From Legionella cincinnatiensis (lineage in GTDB: Bacteria; Pseudomonadota; Gammaproteobacteria; Legionellales; Legionellaceae): a stretch of DNA of 64,000 bases. The notes under the pieces are model-generated. The model searched no databases, was not told the origin of the DNA, and saw only the letters and a list, made by a program, of their open reading frames with translations. The stretch lies in the NCBI RefSeq assembly GCF_900452415.1, contig NZ_UGNX01000001.1:558001-622000 (forward strand), read 5' to 3'. This document shows positions 1 through 10,530 of this stretch, piece by piece. Position 1 is the first letter of the stretch. Each line of letters opens with the position of its first letter. The position numbers were made by a program, and so were the translations under genes.

Positions 1-236
1 AGGATTATATGGGTGATGTTATGGGCGACCTTAACAGACGACGTGGCTTGGTTCAAGGAATGGAAGACTCACCAGCAGGAAAAATTGTTAGAGCAGAAGT
101 TCCACTCGCAGAGATGTTTGGTTACTCGACCGATTTACGTTCTGCTACCCAAGGAAGAGCAACTTATACTATGGAATTTTCTAAGTATGCGGAAGCACCA
201 ACTAACATTGCTGAAGCAATTATTAAGAAACAATAA
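1..236 (+). CDS. fusA: Elongation factor G, C-terminal part only
   Basis: The reading frame is open from the window edge (codons in phase from base 3) to TAA at 234-236 and gives about 77 residues. It contains the domain V signature [13 protein letters not shown] followed by the [21 protein letters not shown] segment that ends EF-G. The protein is the GTPase that drives ribosomal translocation. Its 5' end lies outside the window. It sits just ahead of tuf, the usual str-operon order, with a 21-base gap. Confidence 0.97.
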   Translation, partial: DYMGDVMGDLNRRRGLVQGMEDSPAGKIVRAEVPLAEMFGYSTDLRSATQGRATYTMEFSKYAEAPTNIAEAIIKKQ

Positions 237-257
237 AAAGTTAACGAGGTTATTGAA

Positions 258-1448
258 ATGGCGAAGGAAAAATTTGAACGTAAAAAGCCACATGTGAATG
301 TGGGGACGATCGGTCACGTAGACCACGGTAAGACCACATTAACAGCGGCAATTACCACGATCATGGCAAAGAAATTTGGTGGTATAGCAAAAGCATACGA
401 TCAGATCGATGCGGCACCAGAAGAAAGAGAGCGAGGCATTACAATATCTACAGCGCACGTTGAATATGAATCAGCGAACAGACATTATGCGCATGTGGAT
501 TGCCCTGGACATGCTGACTATGTGAAGAACATGATTACGGGTGCAGCGCAAATGGACGGAGCGATACTGGTAGTATCTGCAGCGGATGGTCCTATGCCTC
601 AAACTAGAGAGCATATACTGTTGTCCCGCCAAGTAGGTGTACCGTACATTGTCGTATTTATGAATAAAGCGGACATGGTTGATGATCCTGAGTTATTAGA
701 ACTTGTTGAAATGGAAGTCCGTGATTTGTTAAGCAGTTACGATTTTCCTGGGGATGACATTCCAATTATTGTTGGTTCTGCCTTGAAAGCATTAGAAGGT
801 GATAGCAGTGATATTGGTGTACCAGCGATTGAGAAGCTAGTAGAAACTATGGATTCATACATTCCAGAGCCGGTACGCAACATTGATAAGTCATTTTTAT
901 TACCGATTGAAGATGTATTTTCAATATCTGGTCGAGGAACAGTAGTAACAGGACGTATCGAGAGCGGAATTATCAAAGTAGGCGAAGAGATTGAGATTGT
1001 TGGAATTCGTGATACATCAAAGACGACTTGTACAGGTGTTGAGATGTTCCGTAAGTTGTTAGACGAAGGACGAGCTGGTGATAACGTAGGAATATTACTT
1101 CGTGGAACTAAGCGAGATGAAGTTGAGCGTGGCCAAGTATTAGCGAAGCCAGGCACAATTAAGCCTCATACAAAATTTGAAGCGGAAGTATACGTGTTAT
1201 CTAAAGAAGAAGGTGGCCGACATACTCCATTTTTCAATGGATATAGACCGCAGTTTTATTTTAGAACAACGGACGTAACAGGCACTTGTGATTTACCATC
1301 TGGAGTAGAAATGGTAATGCCTGGAGATAACGTACAGTTGACTGTAAATTTACATGCGCCTATTGCGATGGATGAAGGTTTACGTTTTGCAATTCGGGAA
1401 GGTGGCCGTACTGTTGGCGCCGGTGTTGTCGCTAAAATTATCGAGTAA
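258..1448 (+). CDS. tuf: Elongation factor Tu
   Basis: This 396-residue GTPase delivers aminoacyl-tRNA to the ribosome. The G motifs are visible: the P-loop GHVDHGKTT near residue 19, DCPGH near 81 and NKAD near 136. Length is the family norm. The ATG follows the fusA stop by 21 bases and rpsJ begins six bases after its stop, so it is probably cotranscribed between the str and S10 groups. Legionellae often carry a second tuf copy; none is in this window. Confidence 0.98.
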   Translation: MAKEKFERKKPHVNVGTIGHVDHGKTTLTAAITTIMAKKFGGIAKAYDQIDAAPEERERGITISTAHVEYESANRHYAHVDCPGHADYVKNMITGAAQMDGAILVVSAADGPMPQTREHILLSRQVGVPYIVVFMNKADMVDDPELLELVEMEVRDLLSSYDFPGDDIPIIVGSALKALEGDSSDIGVPAIEKLVETMDSYIPEPVRNIDKSFLLPIEDVFSISGRGTVVTGRIESGIIKVGEEIEIVGIRDTSKTTCTGVEMFRKLLDEGRAGDNVGILLRGTKRDEVERGQVLAKPGTIKPHTKFEAEVYVLSKEEGGRHTPFFNGYRPQFYFRTTDVTGTCDLPSGVEMVMPGDNVQLTVNLHAPIAMDEGLRFAIREGGRTVGAGVVAKIIE

Positions 1449-1453
1449 TTACA

Positions 1454-1771
1454 ATGAGTAGCAATCAAAACATTAAAATAAGATTAAAGTCCTTTGATCA
1501 TCGGTTGATTGACTTATCAACTCGAGAAATTGTGGAGACTGCAAAGCGTACTGGTGCACAAATTCGTGGACCAATACCATTGCCGATTCGTAAGGAAAAA
1601 TTTACTGTATTGACTTCACCGCATGTTAATAAAGATGCTCGAGATCAATATGAATTACGTACTCATAAACGCCTGGTCGTTATCGTACATCCAACTGAAA
1701 AAACAGTAGATGCTTTGATGAAATTGGATCTGGCTGCAGGGGTTGATGTTCAGATAAGCCTTGATGACTAA
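1454..1771 (+). CDS. rpsJ: 30S ribosomal protein S10 (NusE)
   Basis: This 105-residue protein is recognised by [14 protein letters not shown] at the N-terminus and the [15 protein letters not shown] loop. S10 sits in the 30S head and, as NusE, also joins antitermination complexes. It is the first gene of the S10 operon, which continues without a large gap through rpsQ. The ATG is preceded by tuf only six bases away, so there is little room for a separate promoter. Confidence 0.98.
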   Translation: MSSNQNIKIRLKSFDHRLIDLSTREIVETAKRTGAQIRGPIPLPIRKEKFTVLTSPHVNKDARDQYELRTHKRLVVIVHPTEKTVDALMKLDLAAGVDVQISLDD

Positions 1772-1804
1772 TTTTAAGGTGAAGGATATTAAAGAGGTGT
1801 TACA

Positions 1805-2455
1805 ATGATGATCGGTTTATTAGGCCGTAAAATCGGTATGACTCGAGTCTTCATGGCAGATGGAGTGTCAGTTCCTGTGTCTGTTGTTGAAGTACATCCT
1901 AATCGAGTTTCACAGGTTAAAACAAAAACCACAGATGGTTATTCTGCAATTCAGTTAACAGGTGGTGCAAAAAAGGCAGGAAAGGTGAATAAACCTTTAA
2001 CAGGTCATTTTGCAAAAGCTGAGATTGAAGCAGGAGATATGCTCGTTGAATTCCTAGTTGACTCTGAAGACGAGTTTACTGCAGGTCAAGTAATTTCTGT
2101 TGCTGATGTTTTTTCAGCGGGCCAATTCGTTGATGTGTCTGGTACTACTAAAGGTAAAGGATTTGCAGGTACCGTTAAAAGATACAATTTTAGAACACAA
2201 GATGCTACTCATGGTAATTCAAGATCACATCGTGTTCCTGGCTCCATTGGTCAAAACCAAACTCCTGGTCGTGTTTTTAAAGGTAAAAAGATGGCAGGAC
2301 ATATGGGGAATGTTCGTTGTACAGTTCAAAGTCTTGAGCTCGTACGTGTAGATGCTGAAAGAAATTTACTTCTAATAAAAGGTGCTATACCTGGTGCACC
2401 TGGTTCAAGAGTAGAAATTAAGCCTGCAGCCAAAAAGCAAGCACGAGGTGAGTGA
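1805..2455 (+). CDS. rplC: 50S ribosomal protein L3
   Basis: A 216-residue L3 beginning [15 protein letters not shown], with the conserved loop [33 protein letters not shown]3 binds 23S rRNA near the peptidyl transferase centre. The start is the first of two adjacent ATG codons; GAGGTG ending five bases before it fits as a ribosome binding site. Its TGA overlaps the rplD ATG (TGATG), which suggests translational coupling. Confidence 0.97.
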   Translation: MMIGLLGRKIGMTRVFMADGVSVPVSVVEVHPNRVSQVKTKTTDGYSAIQLTGGAKKAGKVNKPLTGHFAKAEIEAGDMLVEFLVDSEDEFTAGQVISVADVFSAGQFVDVSGTTKGKGFAGTVKRYNFRTQDATHGNSRSHRVPGSIGQNQTPGRVFKGKKMAGHMGNVRCTVQSLELVRVDAERNLLLIKGAIPGAPGSRVEIKPAAKKQARGE

Positions 2456-3060
2456 TGGAAATTACTACTATAGATACAAAATCAACATTAGCCCTGAACC
2501 AAGAAGTATTTGCATATGGTTACAACGAAGGCTTGATTCATCAAGCAGTTGTAGCATATATGAATAATGCTCGTAGTGGTAATAGCGCGCAAAAAACTCG
2601 CTCTGAAGTAAGAGGTGGTGGAAAAAAACCATGGAATCAAAAAGGTACAGGTCGTGCACGTGCTGGTACGATTAGAAGTCCTCTTTGGAGAAGTGGTGGA
2701 GTAACATTTGCATCTAAAAAAAGAGATTATTCGCAAAAACTTAATAAAAAAATGTACAAACGTGCATTACGTAGTATAATCTCGGAACTTTGTCGTACAG
2801 GCAATCTGTTAGTCGTCAGTGACTTTCAATGCGAAAGCAAGAAGACTAAAGATTTCATCAACAAAATGAATCAGCTAAATGTAACAAATGCTCTGATTAT
2901 AATGACCGAAGTTGGTGAAAATGAATATTTTGGATCAAGAAACTTAATTGATTATGATATTTGTGACGTTACAACTGTAGATCCAGTATCCTTATTAAGA
3001 TTTGAAAAAGTTGTTGTTACAGAAGCTGCAATTAAAAAAATTGAGGAACAGTTACAATGA
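2455..3060 (+). CDS. rplD: 50S ribosomal protein L4
   Basis: A protein of about 201 residues with the conserved extended loop [19 protein letters not shown]4 lines the exit tunnel and in Escherichia coli represses the S10 operon through the leader RNA. The frame is open from a GTG at 2452, but the ATG at 2455, overlapping the rplC stop, is the better start. The final bases overlap the rplW start (ATGA), the second coupled junction in a row. Confidence 0.97.
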   Translation: MEITTIDTKSTLALNQEVFAYGYNEGLIHQAVVAYMNNARSGNSAQKTRSEVRGGGKKPWNQKGTGRARAGTIRSPLWRSGGVTFASKKRDYSQKLNKKMYKRALRSIISELCRTGNLLVVSDFQCESKKTKDFINKMNQLNVTNALIIMTEVGENEYFGSRNLIDYDICDVTTVDPVSLLRFEKVVVTEAAIKKIEEQLQ

Positions 3061-3353
3061 ACGCTGAAAGATTGTTGATGGTTCTACGTGAACCACATAC
3101 TTCTGAAAAAGCTACTGTCATAGCGGATAAGCTTAAACAGTTTACTTTCAAAGTATTGAAAACTGCAACTAAGACTGAAATTAAAATGGCGGTAGAAAAT
3201 ATATTTAACGTAAAAGTTAAAAATGTATCTGTTGTTAATGTGAAGGGAAAAACAAAACGTTTTAAACAAATGAATGGAAAGCGTAGTGATTGGAAAAAAG
3301 CTTTTGTAACTCTTCATGCAGATCAAGATATTGACTTTACAGCTACCGAATAA
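3057..3353 (+). CDS. rplW: 50S ribosomal protein L23
   Basis: A 98-residue L23, recognised by [14 protein letters not shown] near the N-terminus and the basic loop [21 protein letters not shown]. It sits at the tunnel exit, where trigger factor and SRP dock. The ATG overlaps the rplD stop by four bases and rplB follows after 11 bases. Length and gene order are ordinary. Confidence 0.97.
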   Translation: MNAERLLMVLREPHTSEKATVIADKLKQFTFKVLKTATKTEIKMAVENIFNVKVKNVSVVNVKGKTKRFKQMNGKRSDWKKAFVTLHADQDIDFTATE

Positions 3354-3364
3354 GGCAGATTAAG

Positions 3365-4192
3365 ATGGCACTATTAAAATCTAAACCTACATCGCCAGGA
3401 AAGCGTGGCGAGTTACGTGTGGTTCATCATCACATTCATAAGGGGAAACCTCACGCGGCTTTAGTCGAAAAGCTAAAGAAAACTGGCGGAAGAAATAACC
3501 AAGGTAGAATCACTGTAAGGCATATCGGTGGTGGACAGCGAAATCAATACCGTATTATTGACTTTAAACGAAATAAAGATGGTGTTGAAGCACGTGTGGA
3601 GCGTATTGAGTATGATCCAAACAGAACCGCCCTTATTGCTTTGATTGTTTATAAAGATGGTGAACGAAGATATATTATTGCACCAGCCAACTTGAATGTT
3701 GGCGATAAAGTTGTTAGTGGTGCTGATTCACCTATTAGCATTGGTAATTGCTTGCCATTGAAAAATATTCCAGTCGGTACTACGATTCATTGTGTGGAAA
3801 TGAAACCAGGAAAAGGGGCACAAGTATTACGAAGTGCTGGTGCTAGTGGTCAAATTGTTGCAAAAGAAGGTGTTTATGCGACACTAAGACTCCGTTCAGG
3901 TGAAATGCGTAAGATACATGTTTTATGCAAAGCAGTAATAGGGGAAGTCAGTAATAGCGAGCATAGTTTACGCTCTTTAGGTAAAGCAGGAGCTAAACGT
4001 TGGAGAGGTATTCGTCCAACTGTACGTGGTGTTGCTATGAACCCTGTTGATCACCCACATGGTGGAGGTGAGGGACGTACTTCTGGTGGACGTCATCCAG
4101 TATCACCTTGGGGAGTACCAACAAAAGGTTATAAAACCAGAAGCAATAAGCGTACTGATGATTTCATTGTCAGAAGACGCAAGAAGAAATAA
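3365..4192 (+). CDS. rplB: 50S ribosomal protein L2
   Basis: A 275-residue L2 with the N-terminal OB-like region ([17 protein letters not shown]) and the strongly conserved C-terminal stretch around [18 protein letters not shown]. The histidine in DHPHGGG is the residue tied to peptidyl transfer. L2 bridges the subunits. Standard length and position between rplW and rpsS. Confidence 0.98.
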   Translation: MALLKSKPTSPGKRGELRVVHHHIHKGKPHAALVEKLKKTGGRNNQGRITVRHIGGGQRNQYRIIDFKRNKDGVEARVERIEYDPNRTALIALIVYKDGERRYIIAPANLNVGDKVVSGADSPISIGNCLPLKNIPVGTTIHCVEMKPGKGAQVLRSAGASGQIVAKEGVYATLRLRSGEMRKIHVLCKAVIGEVSNSEHSLRSLGKAGAKRWRGIRPTVRGVAMNPVDHPHGGGEGRTSGGRHPVSPWGVPTKGYKTRSNKRTDDFIVRRRKKK

Positions 4193-4210
4193 TTATTGAG
4201 AGGATATCAA

Positions 4211-4489
4211 GTGGCTCGTTCTATAAGAAAAGGTCCTTTTGTTGACCATCATTTGATTAGCAAAGTTGAAGCTGCAATCGAATCTAAATCAAAAAAACCA
4301 ATTAAGACTTGGTCAAGACGTTCAACAATCGTTCCTGAAATGATTGACCTTACAATTGCAGTACATAACGGTAAAGATCATATCCCTGTGTATATAACAG
4401 ATAATATGGTCGGTCATAAATTAGGTGAGTTTGCCATGACTCGAACATTCAAAGGTCATTCTGGTGACAGAAAGGCTAAAGGCAAATAA
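4211..4489 (+). CDS. rpsS: 30S ribosomal protein S19
   Basis: A 92-residue S19 that reads [14 protein letters not shown] at its N-terminus, the normal beginning of the family. The frame is also open from a TTG at 4196, but GTG at 4211 behind GAGGATATCAA gives the standard protein and is chosen. S19 pairs with S13 in the 30S head and touches the A-site tRNA. It ends six to nine bases before rplV. Confidence 0.96.
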   Translation: MARSIRKGPFVDHHLISKVEAAIESKSKKPIKTWSRRSTIVPEMIDLTIAVHNGKDHIPVYITDNMVGHKLGEFAMTRTFKGHSGDRKAKGK

Positions 4490-4498
4490 GAGGATATG

Positions 4499-4834
4499 AT
4501 GGAAGTTACAGCTAAATTGAAAGGTGCTCCCTTATCCGCTCAGAAGGGCAGATTGGTAGCAGACATGATACGAAATATGAAAGTATCTGGTGCACTTGAT
4601 GTCCTCAAGTTTACACCAAAAAAAGGTGCGCAATTAATGCTTAAGTTATTAGAATCAGCTATAGCTAATGCTGAAAATAATAATGGAGCAGATATTGATG
4701 ATTTAAAAGTGGGTATGGTCTGCGTTGATGAAGCAATGACTCTAAAACGCATTAGTCCCAGAGCTAAAGGACGTGCAAATCGAATTTGCAAACGTACCTG
4801 CCATATCACGATTAAAGTATCTGACGAGGAATAG
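4499..4834 (+). CDS. rplV: 50S ribosomal protein L22
   Basis: An L22 of about 111 residues. The C-terminal part [21 protein letters not shown] is the beta-hairpin region that lines the exit tunnel and can be altered by macrolide resistance. Two ATG codons are adjacent (4496, 4499); the second is preferred because AGAGGA would otherwise abut the start. It lies between rpsS and rpsC in the normal S10 order. Confidence 0.96.
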   Translation: MEVTAKLKGAPLSAQKGRLVADMIRNMKVSGALDVLKFTPKKGAQLMLKLLESAIANAENNNGADIDDLKVGMVCVDEAMTLKRISPRAKGRANRICKRTCHITIKVSDEE

Positions 4835-4836
4835 CA

Positions 4837-5493
4837 ATGGGACAAAAAGTTAACCCTATAGGCATTCGCCTTGGTATTATTAAAGATTGGAACTCTAAGT
4901 GGTTTGCTGGTAAAAAATACGCTGAATTTTTAATTCAAGATATTAATCTACGTACTGAGTTGAAAAAGAAACTTATGGCTGCAGCTGTAAGTAAAATTCT
5001 TATAGAACGCCCTGCAAATAACGCTGTTGTTACAATACTCACTGCAAGACCCGGTATCATTATCGGTAAAAAGGGTGGTGGTATTGAAGCTTTACGTGCT
5101 GAGATATCAAGTAAATTAGGTGTTCCTGTTCATCTTAATATTGAAGAAATTAAAAAGCCTGAACTAGATTCTACGCTTGTTGCTGAAAGCATTGCTCAAC
5201 AATTAGAACAACGAGTTATGTTTAGACGCGCTATGAAACGAGCAGTGACTGGAGCGCTTAAAGCAGGTGCCAAAGGAATTAAAATTTGTGTTAGTGGACG
5301 ACTCGGTGGAGCGGAAATTGCGCGAAGTGAATGGTATCGAGAAGGTCGCGTACCGTTACATACCTTTAGAGCGGATATAGATTATGGTACAGCAGAATCT
5401 AAAACTACCTACGGTATTATTGGCGTGAAAGTCTGGATCTTCAAGGGTGAAGTTTTACCACAAAAGAAAAGATCAACTGACAGTGCGCAGTAA
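4837..5493 (+). CDS. rpsC: 30S ribosomal protein S3
   Basis: A 218-residue S3 starting [13 protein letters not shown], with the KH motif [18 protein letters not shown] near residues 70-86 and the C-terminal S3 domain ([24 protein letters not shown]). It forms part of the mRNA entry helicase site. It begins two bases after the rplV stop, so the two are probably coupled. Confidence 0.97.
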   Translation: MGQKVNPIGIRLGIIKDWNSKWFAGKKYAEFLIQDINLRTELKKKLMAAAVSKILIERPANNAVVTILTARPGIIIGKKGGGIEALRAEISSKLGVPVHLNIEEIKKPELDSTLVAESIAQQLEQRVMFRRAMKRAVTGALKAGAKGIKICVSGRLGGAEIARSEWYREGRVPLHTFRADIDYGTAESKTTYGIIGVKVWIFKGEVLPQKKRSTDSAQ

Positions 5494-5509
5494 GTGAGGA
5501 TTAAGAATC

Positions 5510-5923
5510 ATGTTACAACCGAAACGTACAAAATATCGAAAACAGATGAAAGGCCGTAATAGAGGCCTAGCCTTACGTGGCAGTAACATCAGTTTTGGTG
5601 AGTTTGGTTTAAAAGCGTTAGAACGTGGCCGTTTAACAGCAAGACAAATTGAAGCTGCTCGTAGAGCAATGACCCGTCATATTAAGCGTGGTGGAAAAAT
5701 TTGGATTAGAGTATTTCCTGATAAGCCGATTACGCAAAAGCCCTTAGAAGTACGACAAGGTAAGGGTAAAGGTAGTGTCGAATATTGGGTGGCTCAAATT
5801 CAACCTGGTAAAGTATTGTTTGAAATGGAAGGAGTGTCCAGAGAGCTTGCGATGGAAGCTTTTAATCTGGCTAAAGCAAAACTTCCTTTCAAAGTTATAT
5901 TTGAAGAAAGGAAGGTGATGTAA
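5510..5923 (+). CDS. rplP: 50S ribosomal protein L16
   Basis: A 137-residue L16 starting [16 protein letters not shown], with [21 protein letters not shown]16 organises the A-site region of the 50S subunit. The conserved loop [20 protein letters not shown], which holds the arginine hydroxylated in E. coli, is present. The TAA shares its last base with the rpmC ATG. Confidence 0.97.
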   Translation: MLQPKRTKYRKQMKGRNRGLALRGSNISFGEFGLKALERGRLTARQIEAARRAMTRHIKRGGKIWIRVFPDKPITQKPLEVRQGKGKGSVEYWVAQIQPGKVLFEMEGVSRELAMEAFNLAKAKLPFKVIFEERKVM

Positions 5924-6117
5924 TGAAAAAAATTGATGAATTGCGCAGTTTATCTATTGAAGAACTGCAAAATGAATTACTTTCATTACGTAAAGAACAA
6001 TTAAATTTACGAATGAAAAAAGCAAGTGGCTCACTAGATAAAACACATCTTATCACTATGGTGCGTAAATCAGTGGCAAGAGTAAAAACAATGTTGACTG
6101 AAAAGGCAGGTAAGTGA
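5923..6117 (+). CDS. rpmC: 50S ribosomal protein L29
   Basis: A 64-residue L29 of normal length: [33 protein letters not shown], two helices ending in a basic tail. It binds near the tunnel exit beside L23. The ATG overlaps the rplP stop (TAATG) and rpsQ starts two bases after its stop, so the three are tightly coupled. Confidence 0.96.
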   Translation: MKKIDELRSLSIEELQNELLSLRKEQLNLRMKKASGSLDKTHLITMVRKSVARVKTMLTEKAGK

Positions 6118-6118
6118 C

Positions 6119-6370
6119 ATGTCTAATAGTGAATCAAATGCCAGAACGTTAGTTGGAAAAGTTGTTAGTGACAAAATGGATAAAACTATAGTTGTGATGA
6201 TTGAGCGTTCAGTTAAACATCCAAAATATGGAAAAATAATTAAGCGTAGATCTAAATTACATGCTCATGACGAAAATCAAGTATGTCAAATTGGTAATAT
6301 AGTTAAAATTCGTGAGTCAAGACCACTCTCTAAAACAAAAAGCTGGGTATTAGTTGAAGTAATTTCTTAA
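6119..6370 (+). CDS. rpsQ: 30S ribosomal protein S17
   Basis: An 83-residue S17 with the OB-fold core [16 protein letters not shown] and the conserved [18 protein letters not shown]17 is a primary 16S rRNA binder. It is the last gene of the S10 group. An 88-base gap with a promoter separates it from rplN. Confidence 0.97.
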   Translation: MSNSESNARTLVGKVVSDKMDKTIVVMIERSVKHPKYGKIIKRRSKLHAHDENQVCQIGNIVKIRESRPLSKTKSWVLVEVIS

Positions 6371-6408
6371 TCAACATTGTTGATTTACTTTTAAAACCCT
6401 AAAAGGCC

Positions 6409-6417
6409 TGATATAAT
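6409..6417 (+). promoter_or_regulatory. Extended -10 promoter of the spc operon
   Basis: TG at 6409-6410, one base, then a perfect TATAAT at 6412-6417. It lies 41 bases before the rplN ATG in the only sizeable gap between rpsQ and secY. No good -35 hexamer is seen at 16-18 bases, which is tolerated by extended -10 promoters. E. coli also has a promoter just before rplN. Confidence 0.7.
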
Positions 6418-6458
6418 CAGCAACCTTTTTCTGGTCGAAATCAGAGCTGGAGAATAAA

Positions 6459-6824
6459 ATGATCCAAATGCAGACAGTGCTCGAAGTTGCTGATAATAGC
6501 GGAGCACGCAAAGTTATGTGTATTAAAGTACTTGGTGGATCACACCGAAGATATGCCCGGGTTGGGGATATTATTAAAGTGAGCATTAAGGACGCAATAC
6601 CACGAAGTAAAGTTAAAAAAGGTGCAGTGATGAAAGCTGTTGTTGTCCGAACAGCACAAGGTGTTCGTAGAGATGATGGATCTTTAATACGCTTTGATGG
6701 CAATGCAGCTGTACTTTTAAATAATCAAAACGAGCCTATTGGTACTCGTATTTTTGGCCCTGTTACTCGCGAGCTACGAGAGAGATTTATGAAAATAATA
6801 TCTCTAGCTGCTGAAGTTTTGTGA
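6459..6824 (+). CDS. rplN: 50S ribosomal protein L14
   Basis: A 121-residue L14 beginning [18 protein letters not shown], with [21 protein letters not shown]. It contacts 16S rRNA at bridge B8 and is the target of the silencing factor RsfS. It heads the spc operon behind its own promoter. The start has GGAG seven bases upstream. Confidence 0.98.
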   Translation: MIQMQTVLEVADNSGARKVMCIKVLGGSHRRYARVGDIIKVSIKDAIPRSKVKKGAVMKAVVVRTAQGVRRDDGSLIRFDGNAAVLLNNQNEPIGTRIFGPVTRELRERFMKIISLAAEVL

Positions 6825-6837
6825 GAAGGATTGAGAT

Positions 6838-7167
6838 ATGAAACGCATTCAAAAAGGCGATGAAGTTATTATAATCGCCGGTAAAAGTAAAGGTCATAGA
6901 GGCAAAGTCTTACGTGTGACTGAAAATGGTATTGTAGTTGAAGGTGGAAATTTAATTAAGAAGCATGTTAAAGCAAATCCACAGAAACCAGAACATAAAG
7001 GTGGTATTATCACTCTGGAATCACCTGTACACGTTTCAAATGTTGCCCATTACAATCCAAACACAAAAAAAGCAGATAAAATCGGATTCAAGTTTATTGA
7101 GAATAACGGTATAAATAAGAAGGTCAGATATTTTAAATCTGACAATGAAATAATTGACCGTGTTTGA
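6838..7167 (+). CDS. rplX: 50S ribosomal protein L24
   Basis: A 109-residue L24 with the KOW motif [19 protein letters not shown] at the N-terminus and [19 protein letters not shown] in the middle. L24 is an assembly initiator for the 50S subunit. It begins 13 bases after rplN and is followed by rplE. Confidence 0.97.
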   Translation: MKRIQKGDEVIIIAGKSKGHRGKVLRVTENGIVVEGGNLIKKHVKANPQKPEHKGGIITLESPVHVSNVAHYNPNTKKADKIGFKFIENNGINKKVRYFKSDNEIIDRV

Positions 7168-7180
7168 TTAGGTGATCGAA

Positions 7181-7732
7181 ATGACAAGACTTAATGAATT
7201 ATACAAAAAAGAAATTGTCCCTATGATGATGAAGCGGTTCAACTATTCCAGTGTGATGGAAGTTCCTAAATTGCTTAAAGTCACTTTAAATATGGGTGTT
7301 GGCGAAGCAGTAGGTGACAAAAAAGTAATGAACCATGCAGTTGAAGATATGACTTTAATTGCAGGGCAAAAACCGGTTGTTACAAAAGCAAGGAAATCAA
7401 TTGCTGGTTTTAAAATTAGGGAAGGGTGGCCAATAGGGTGCAAAGTTACGCTTCGACGGCAGCGTATGTATGAATTTTTAGACAGATTGATTTCAATAAC
7501 TTTACCCCGTGTAAGAGACTTTCGTGGTTTAAATCCTAAGTCCTTTGATGGAACTGGTAATTACAGCATGGGAATACAAGAGCAAATTGTATTTCCTGAA
7601 ATTGATTACGATAAAACTGATGGTATTCGTGGTTTAGATATTTGTATCACTACAAGTGCAAAAACTAATGAAGAAGCTAAAGCTTTATTAGAGGCCTTTA
7701 ACCTTCCATTGAAAGATAGAGATAAAAAATAA
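7181..7732 (+). CDS. rplE: 50S ribosomal protein L5
   Basis: An L5 of about 183 residues: [30 protein letters not shown], and the 5S rRNA-binding part [20 protein letters not shown]. The frame also opens at a GTG at 7172, but ATG at 7181 with AGGTGA five bases upstream gives the standard N-terminus. L5 forms the central protuberance with 5S rRNA. Confidence 0.96.
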   Translation: MTRLNELYKKEIVPMMMKRFNYSSVMEVPKLLKVTLNMGVGEAVGDKKVMNHAVEDMTLIAGQKPVVTKARKSIAGFKIREGWPIGCKVTLRRQRMYEFLDRLISITLPRVRDFRGLNPKSFDGTGNYSMGIQEQIVFPEIDYDKTDGIRGLDICITTSAKTNEEAKALLEAFNLPLKDRDKK

Positions 7733-7742
7733 GGGTGAAATT

Positions 7743-8045
7743 GTGGCTAAAAAATCAATGCTTATGAGAGAGCTAAAACGTAGCAAACTCGTAGAAAAGT
7801 ACAGAAAACGCAGAAGTGAATTAAAGAAGTTAATTAAGTCATCAGATGATTTTCAAGTGATTATGGATAGTCAAGCTAAATTAGCTAAGCTACCTATTAA
7901 CTCAAATCCTGTTCGTTTTAAAACACGGTGCCAACAATGTGGTCGTCCACATGCTGTATATCGTAAATTTAGCCTTTGTAGGATTTGCTTAAGACAACAA
8001 CTAATGGTTGGTAATATACCAGGCGGAAGAAAATCTAGCTGGTAA
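7743..8045 (+). CDS. rpsN: 30S ribosomal protein S14, long form with four cysteines
   Basis: A 100-residue S14 with GTG start behind GGGTGA. Length matches the long proteobacterial form, yet the C-terminal part has C63-x2-C66-x12-C79-x2-C82, the spacing of the zinc-ribbon seen in short S14 proteins. In E. coli S14 three of these positions are not cysteine. The protein therefore probably binds zinc, or did so recently. Position between rplE and rpsH is standard. Confidence 0.96.
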   Translation: MAKKSMLMRELKRSKLVEKYRKRRSELKKLIKSSDDFQVIMDSQAKLAKLPINSNPVRFKTRCQQCGRPHAVYRKFSLCRICLRQQLMVGNIPGGRKSSW

Positions 8046-8064
8046 TTTTTATTGGAGAACGATT

Positions 8065-8460
8065 GTGAGTATGCATGATCCAGTTGCTGATATGCTGACC
8101 AGAATTAGAAATGGTCAACAAGCAAAACATCAGCAAGTAACTTTAACATCTTCAAAACTGAAGGAAGAAATTGCTCGTGTTTTAAAAGAAGAAGGTTATG
8201 TTGAAGACTTCTTTGTTGAATCACTAGATAATAATCTTAAATTAATGACGATTAAACTGAAGTACTATCATGGTAGACCTGTTATCGAATTAATAAAAAG
8301 AATAAGCAGACCTGGTTTGAGAGTTTATAAATCTTATAAAGAACTCACCTCAATACCCGGTTTTGGTGTGGCCATATTGTCTACATCCCAAGGTATAATG
8401 ACCCATATATCTGCTAAGATGAAAGGCGTTGGTGGCGAAGTCATTTGTGAAGTGGCTTAA
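8065..8460 (+). CDS. rpsH: 30S ribosomal protein S8
   Basis: A 131-residue S8 starting (GTG) [16 protein letters not shown]. The frame is open from 8008 inside rpsN, but GTG at 8065 behind GGAGA gives the family N-terminus. The C-terminal signature [17 protein letters not shown] and the final GGEVICEVA are present. In E. coli S8 represses the spc operon by binding the rplE mRNA; whether that holds here cannot be seen. Confidence 0.96.
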   Translation: MSMHDPVADMLTRIRNGQQAKHQQVTLTSSKLKEEIARVLKEEGYVEDFFVESLDNNLKLMTIKLKYYHGRPVIELIKRISRPGLRVYKSYKELTSIPGFGVAILSTSQGIMTHISAKMKGVGGEVICEVA

Positions 8461-8477
8461 TACTTGCGAGGAATAAT

Positions 8478-9017
8478 ATGTCTAGAGTAGCAAAAGCCCC
8501 AGTAGTTCAACCATCAAATGTAGAAATAACATTAGGTGATGGGGAAATTACTGTAAAAGGGCCTAAAGGAACACTAACCCAAAAGCTGAATCGGTTAGTG
8601 AAAGTGAGTAAAAACAAAGAGAGTAATCATATCGAATTTGCTCCTGCAGCTAATGATCCTAAGGCTTGGGCACAAGCTGGGACAGCTAGAGCGATAGTAA
8701 ATAATATGGTTAAAGGTGTTACTGAAGGTTTTATCGTAACCCTTGAATTGGTTGGTGTTGGTTATAGAGCGCAGTCAAAAGATAAATCAATCACTTTATC
8801 TTTAGGTTATTCTCATCCTATCGAATACCATTTGCCACAAGGTGTTTTAGTAGAAACTCCTAGTAATACAGTAATCATACTAAAGGGTATGGATAAACAA
8901 ATTTTAGGACAAGTTGCTTCTGAGATACGTGCATTTCGTCCACCTGAGCCATATAAGGGGAAAGGTGTTAAACTTGCTGGTGAGTATATTGTTCGTAAAG
9001 AAGCGAAGAAGAAATAA
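8478..9017 (+). CDS. rplF: 50S ribosomal protein L6
   Basis: A 179-residue L6 with two similar domains. The N-terminus reads SRVAKAPVVQPSNVEITLGDGEITVKGPKG, and the C-terminal domain carries RPPEPYKGKGVKLAGEYIVRKEAKKK. It binds the sarcin-ricin region near the GTPase centre. GAGGA lies about seven bases before the ATG. Confidence 0.97.
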   Translation: MSRVAKAPVVQPSNVEITLGDGEITVKGPKGTLTQKLNRLVKVSKNKESNHIEFAPAANDPKAWAQAGTARAIVNNMVKGVTEGFIVTLELVGVGYRAQSKDKSITLSLGYSHPIEYHLPQGVLVETPSNTVIILKGMDKQILGQVASEIRAFRPPEPYKGKGVKLAGEYIVRKEAKKK

Positions 9018-9027
9018 GGTTTAAGCT

Positions 9028-9387
9028 ATGAATAAACAAAACTCACGTATTCGACGTGGATTAAAAGCAAAGGCACTGATTCGCAAATCGGGTAGAGAAA
9101 GATTAGTAGTTTATAGAAGTGGTTTGCATATCTACTCTCAAATTGTTCGAGCGGATGAGCTTGGAGATAAAGTATTAGTTGCCTGTTCAACTAATGATAA
9201 AGAGTTACGAGCCAGTCTAGCCGGTAAATGTAAAGTAGAACAAGCGAACCTTGTCGGTAAATTACTAGGCAAACGTGCAAGTGAGCAAGGAATTACTGCA
9301 GTTGCGTTTGATCGTGCTGGTTATAAATATCATGGCCGAGTGAAAGCCCTTGCAGAAGGTGCGCGCGAGGCTGGATTAGATTTTTAA
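9028..9387 (+). CDS. rplR: 50S ribosomal protein L18
   Basis: A 119-residue L18: a basic N-terminus (RIRRGLKAKALIRKSGRERL), then the core ending AFDRAGYKYHGRVKALAEGAREAGLDF, the usual C-terminal signature. It binds 5S rRNA together with L5. Ordinary length and position. Confidence 0.97.
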   Translation: MNKQNSRIRRGLKAKALIRKSGRERLVVYRSGLHIYSQIVRADELGDKVLVACSTNDKELRASLAGKCKVEQANLVGKLLGKRASEQGITAVAFDRAGYKYHGRVKALAEGAREAGLDF

Positions 9388-9396
9388 GGAACAACT

Positions 9397-9906
9397 ATGG
9401 CATTCGATGAATCATCACCTAAATCAGATGGCTACCAAGAGAAGTTAGTATCAGTAAATCGTACTGCTAAAGTTGTGAAAGGCGGACGTGTTTTTGGCTT
9501 TGCTGTTCTTGTCGTTGTTGGCGATGGTAAAGGTAAAGTTGGATTTGGTAGAGGTAAAGCACGTGAAGTTCCAATTGCTATTCAAAAAGCAATGGAGCAG
9601 GCGAAGAAGAACATGGTTTATATTCCACTTAGTGGTTCAACTATTTATCATGAAATTACGTGGAATTATGGGGCCTCTAAAGTATTTATGAAACCAGCTA
9701 GCGAAGGTACAGGAATTATTGCTGGTGGTGCAATGAGAGCGGTACTTGAGGTCTTAGGCGTCCAAAACATATTAGCTAAGAATATTGGATCTACGAATCC
9801 AAGCAACATTGTACGTGCGACAATTGCTGCTTTAACTAATATTGGTACTCCTGATTATGTTGCGGCCAAGCGTGGTAAAACTGTTGAAGAAGTTATGGCG
9901 GGCTAA
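9397..9906 (+). CDS. rpsE: 30S ribosomal protein S5
   Basis: A 169-residue S5 with the double-stranded RNA-binding fold at residues 15-80 ([20 protein letters not shown], then [12 protein letters not shown]) and the C-terminal part [20 protein letters not shown]5 contributes to the mRNA entry site and decoding accuracy. It is followed by rpmD two bases later. Confidence 0.97.
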   Translation: MAFDESSPKSDGYQEKLVSVNRTAKVVKGGRVFGFAVLVVVGDGKGKVGFGRGKAREVPIAIQKAMEQAKKNMVYIPLSGSTIYHEITWNYGASKVFMKPASEGTGIIAGGAMRAVLEVLGVQNILAKNIGSTNPSNIVRATIAALTNIGTPDYVAAKRGKTVEEVMAG

Positions 9907-9908
9907 TT

Positions 9909-10094
9909 ATGGAAAACAAAATTAAAATTACTTTAGTTAAAAGTACTATAGGCAGAAAGCCTAAGCATGTTTCAATTGTAAAACAATTAGGTTTAGGTAA
10001 GACTAATTCAAGTGTAACTCATAACGATACTCCGGCAATACGTGGTCTTATAAACCAAGTAGATTATCTGTTGTTGGTTGAGGAGAGTGTATAA
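9909..10094 (+). CDS. rpmD: 50S ribosomal protein L30
   Basis: A 61-residue L30: [48 protein letters not shown]. Family length. The TAA/ATG junction with rplO overlaps by one base, so the two are probably coupled. Confidence 0.96.
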   Translation: MENKIKITLVKSTIGRKPKHVSIVKQLGLGKTNSSVTHNDTPAIRGLINQVDYLLLVEESV

Positions 10095-10528
10095 TGAATT
10101 TAAATTCTCTATCACCTGAGCCAGGTTCGCGTCGTCCTAAAAAGAGATTAGGACGTGGTATGGGATCAGGACTAGGAAAAACAAGTGGTAAAGGTCATAA
10201 AGGTCAAAAGGCTAGAGCAGGCGGCTACCATAAGATTAACTTTGAAGGCGGTCAGATGCCTATTCAAAGACGTTTACCAAAGATGGGCTTTAAATCACGA
10301 GTTGGTAGAACAGTTGATCAAGTTTGTTTAAGTGAACTTGCACAATTATCAAATGATGTAATTGACTTAAATGTTTTAAAAGAAGCAGGTATCGTTAGTC
10401 GTTCCATTAAAGATGTAAAAGTAATCTTATCTGGTGAATTAACCACTGCCATCAAACTTAAAGGTTTAAGGGTCACTAAAGGAGCTCGTTCAACCATTGA
10501 AGGTTTAGGCGGCAGCGTAGAAGAGTGA
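10094..10528 (+). CDS. rplO: 50S ribosomal protein L15
   Basis: A 144-residue L15 with the glycine/lysine-rich N-terminal tail [25 protein letters not shown] and the core [18 protein letters not shown]. The TGA lies just before the secY start, as in most bacteria. Confidence 0.97.
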   Translation: MNLNSLSPEPGSRRPKKRLGRGMGSGLGKTSGKGHKGQKARAGGYHKINFEGGQMPIQRRLPKMGFKSRVGRTVDQVCLSELAQLSNDVIDLNVLKEAGIVSRSIKDVKVILSGELTTAIKLKGLRVTKGARSTIEGLGGSVEE

Positions 10529-10530
10529 CT

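Noticed and set aside
258..326. Alternative frames on both strands over fusA-tuf and throughout the ribosomal genes
   Set aside because: Shadows of strongly conserved genes, lacking ribosome sites and family features.
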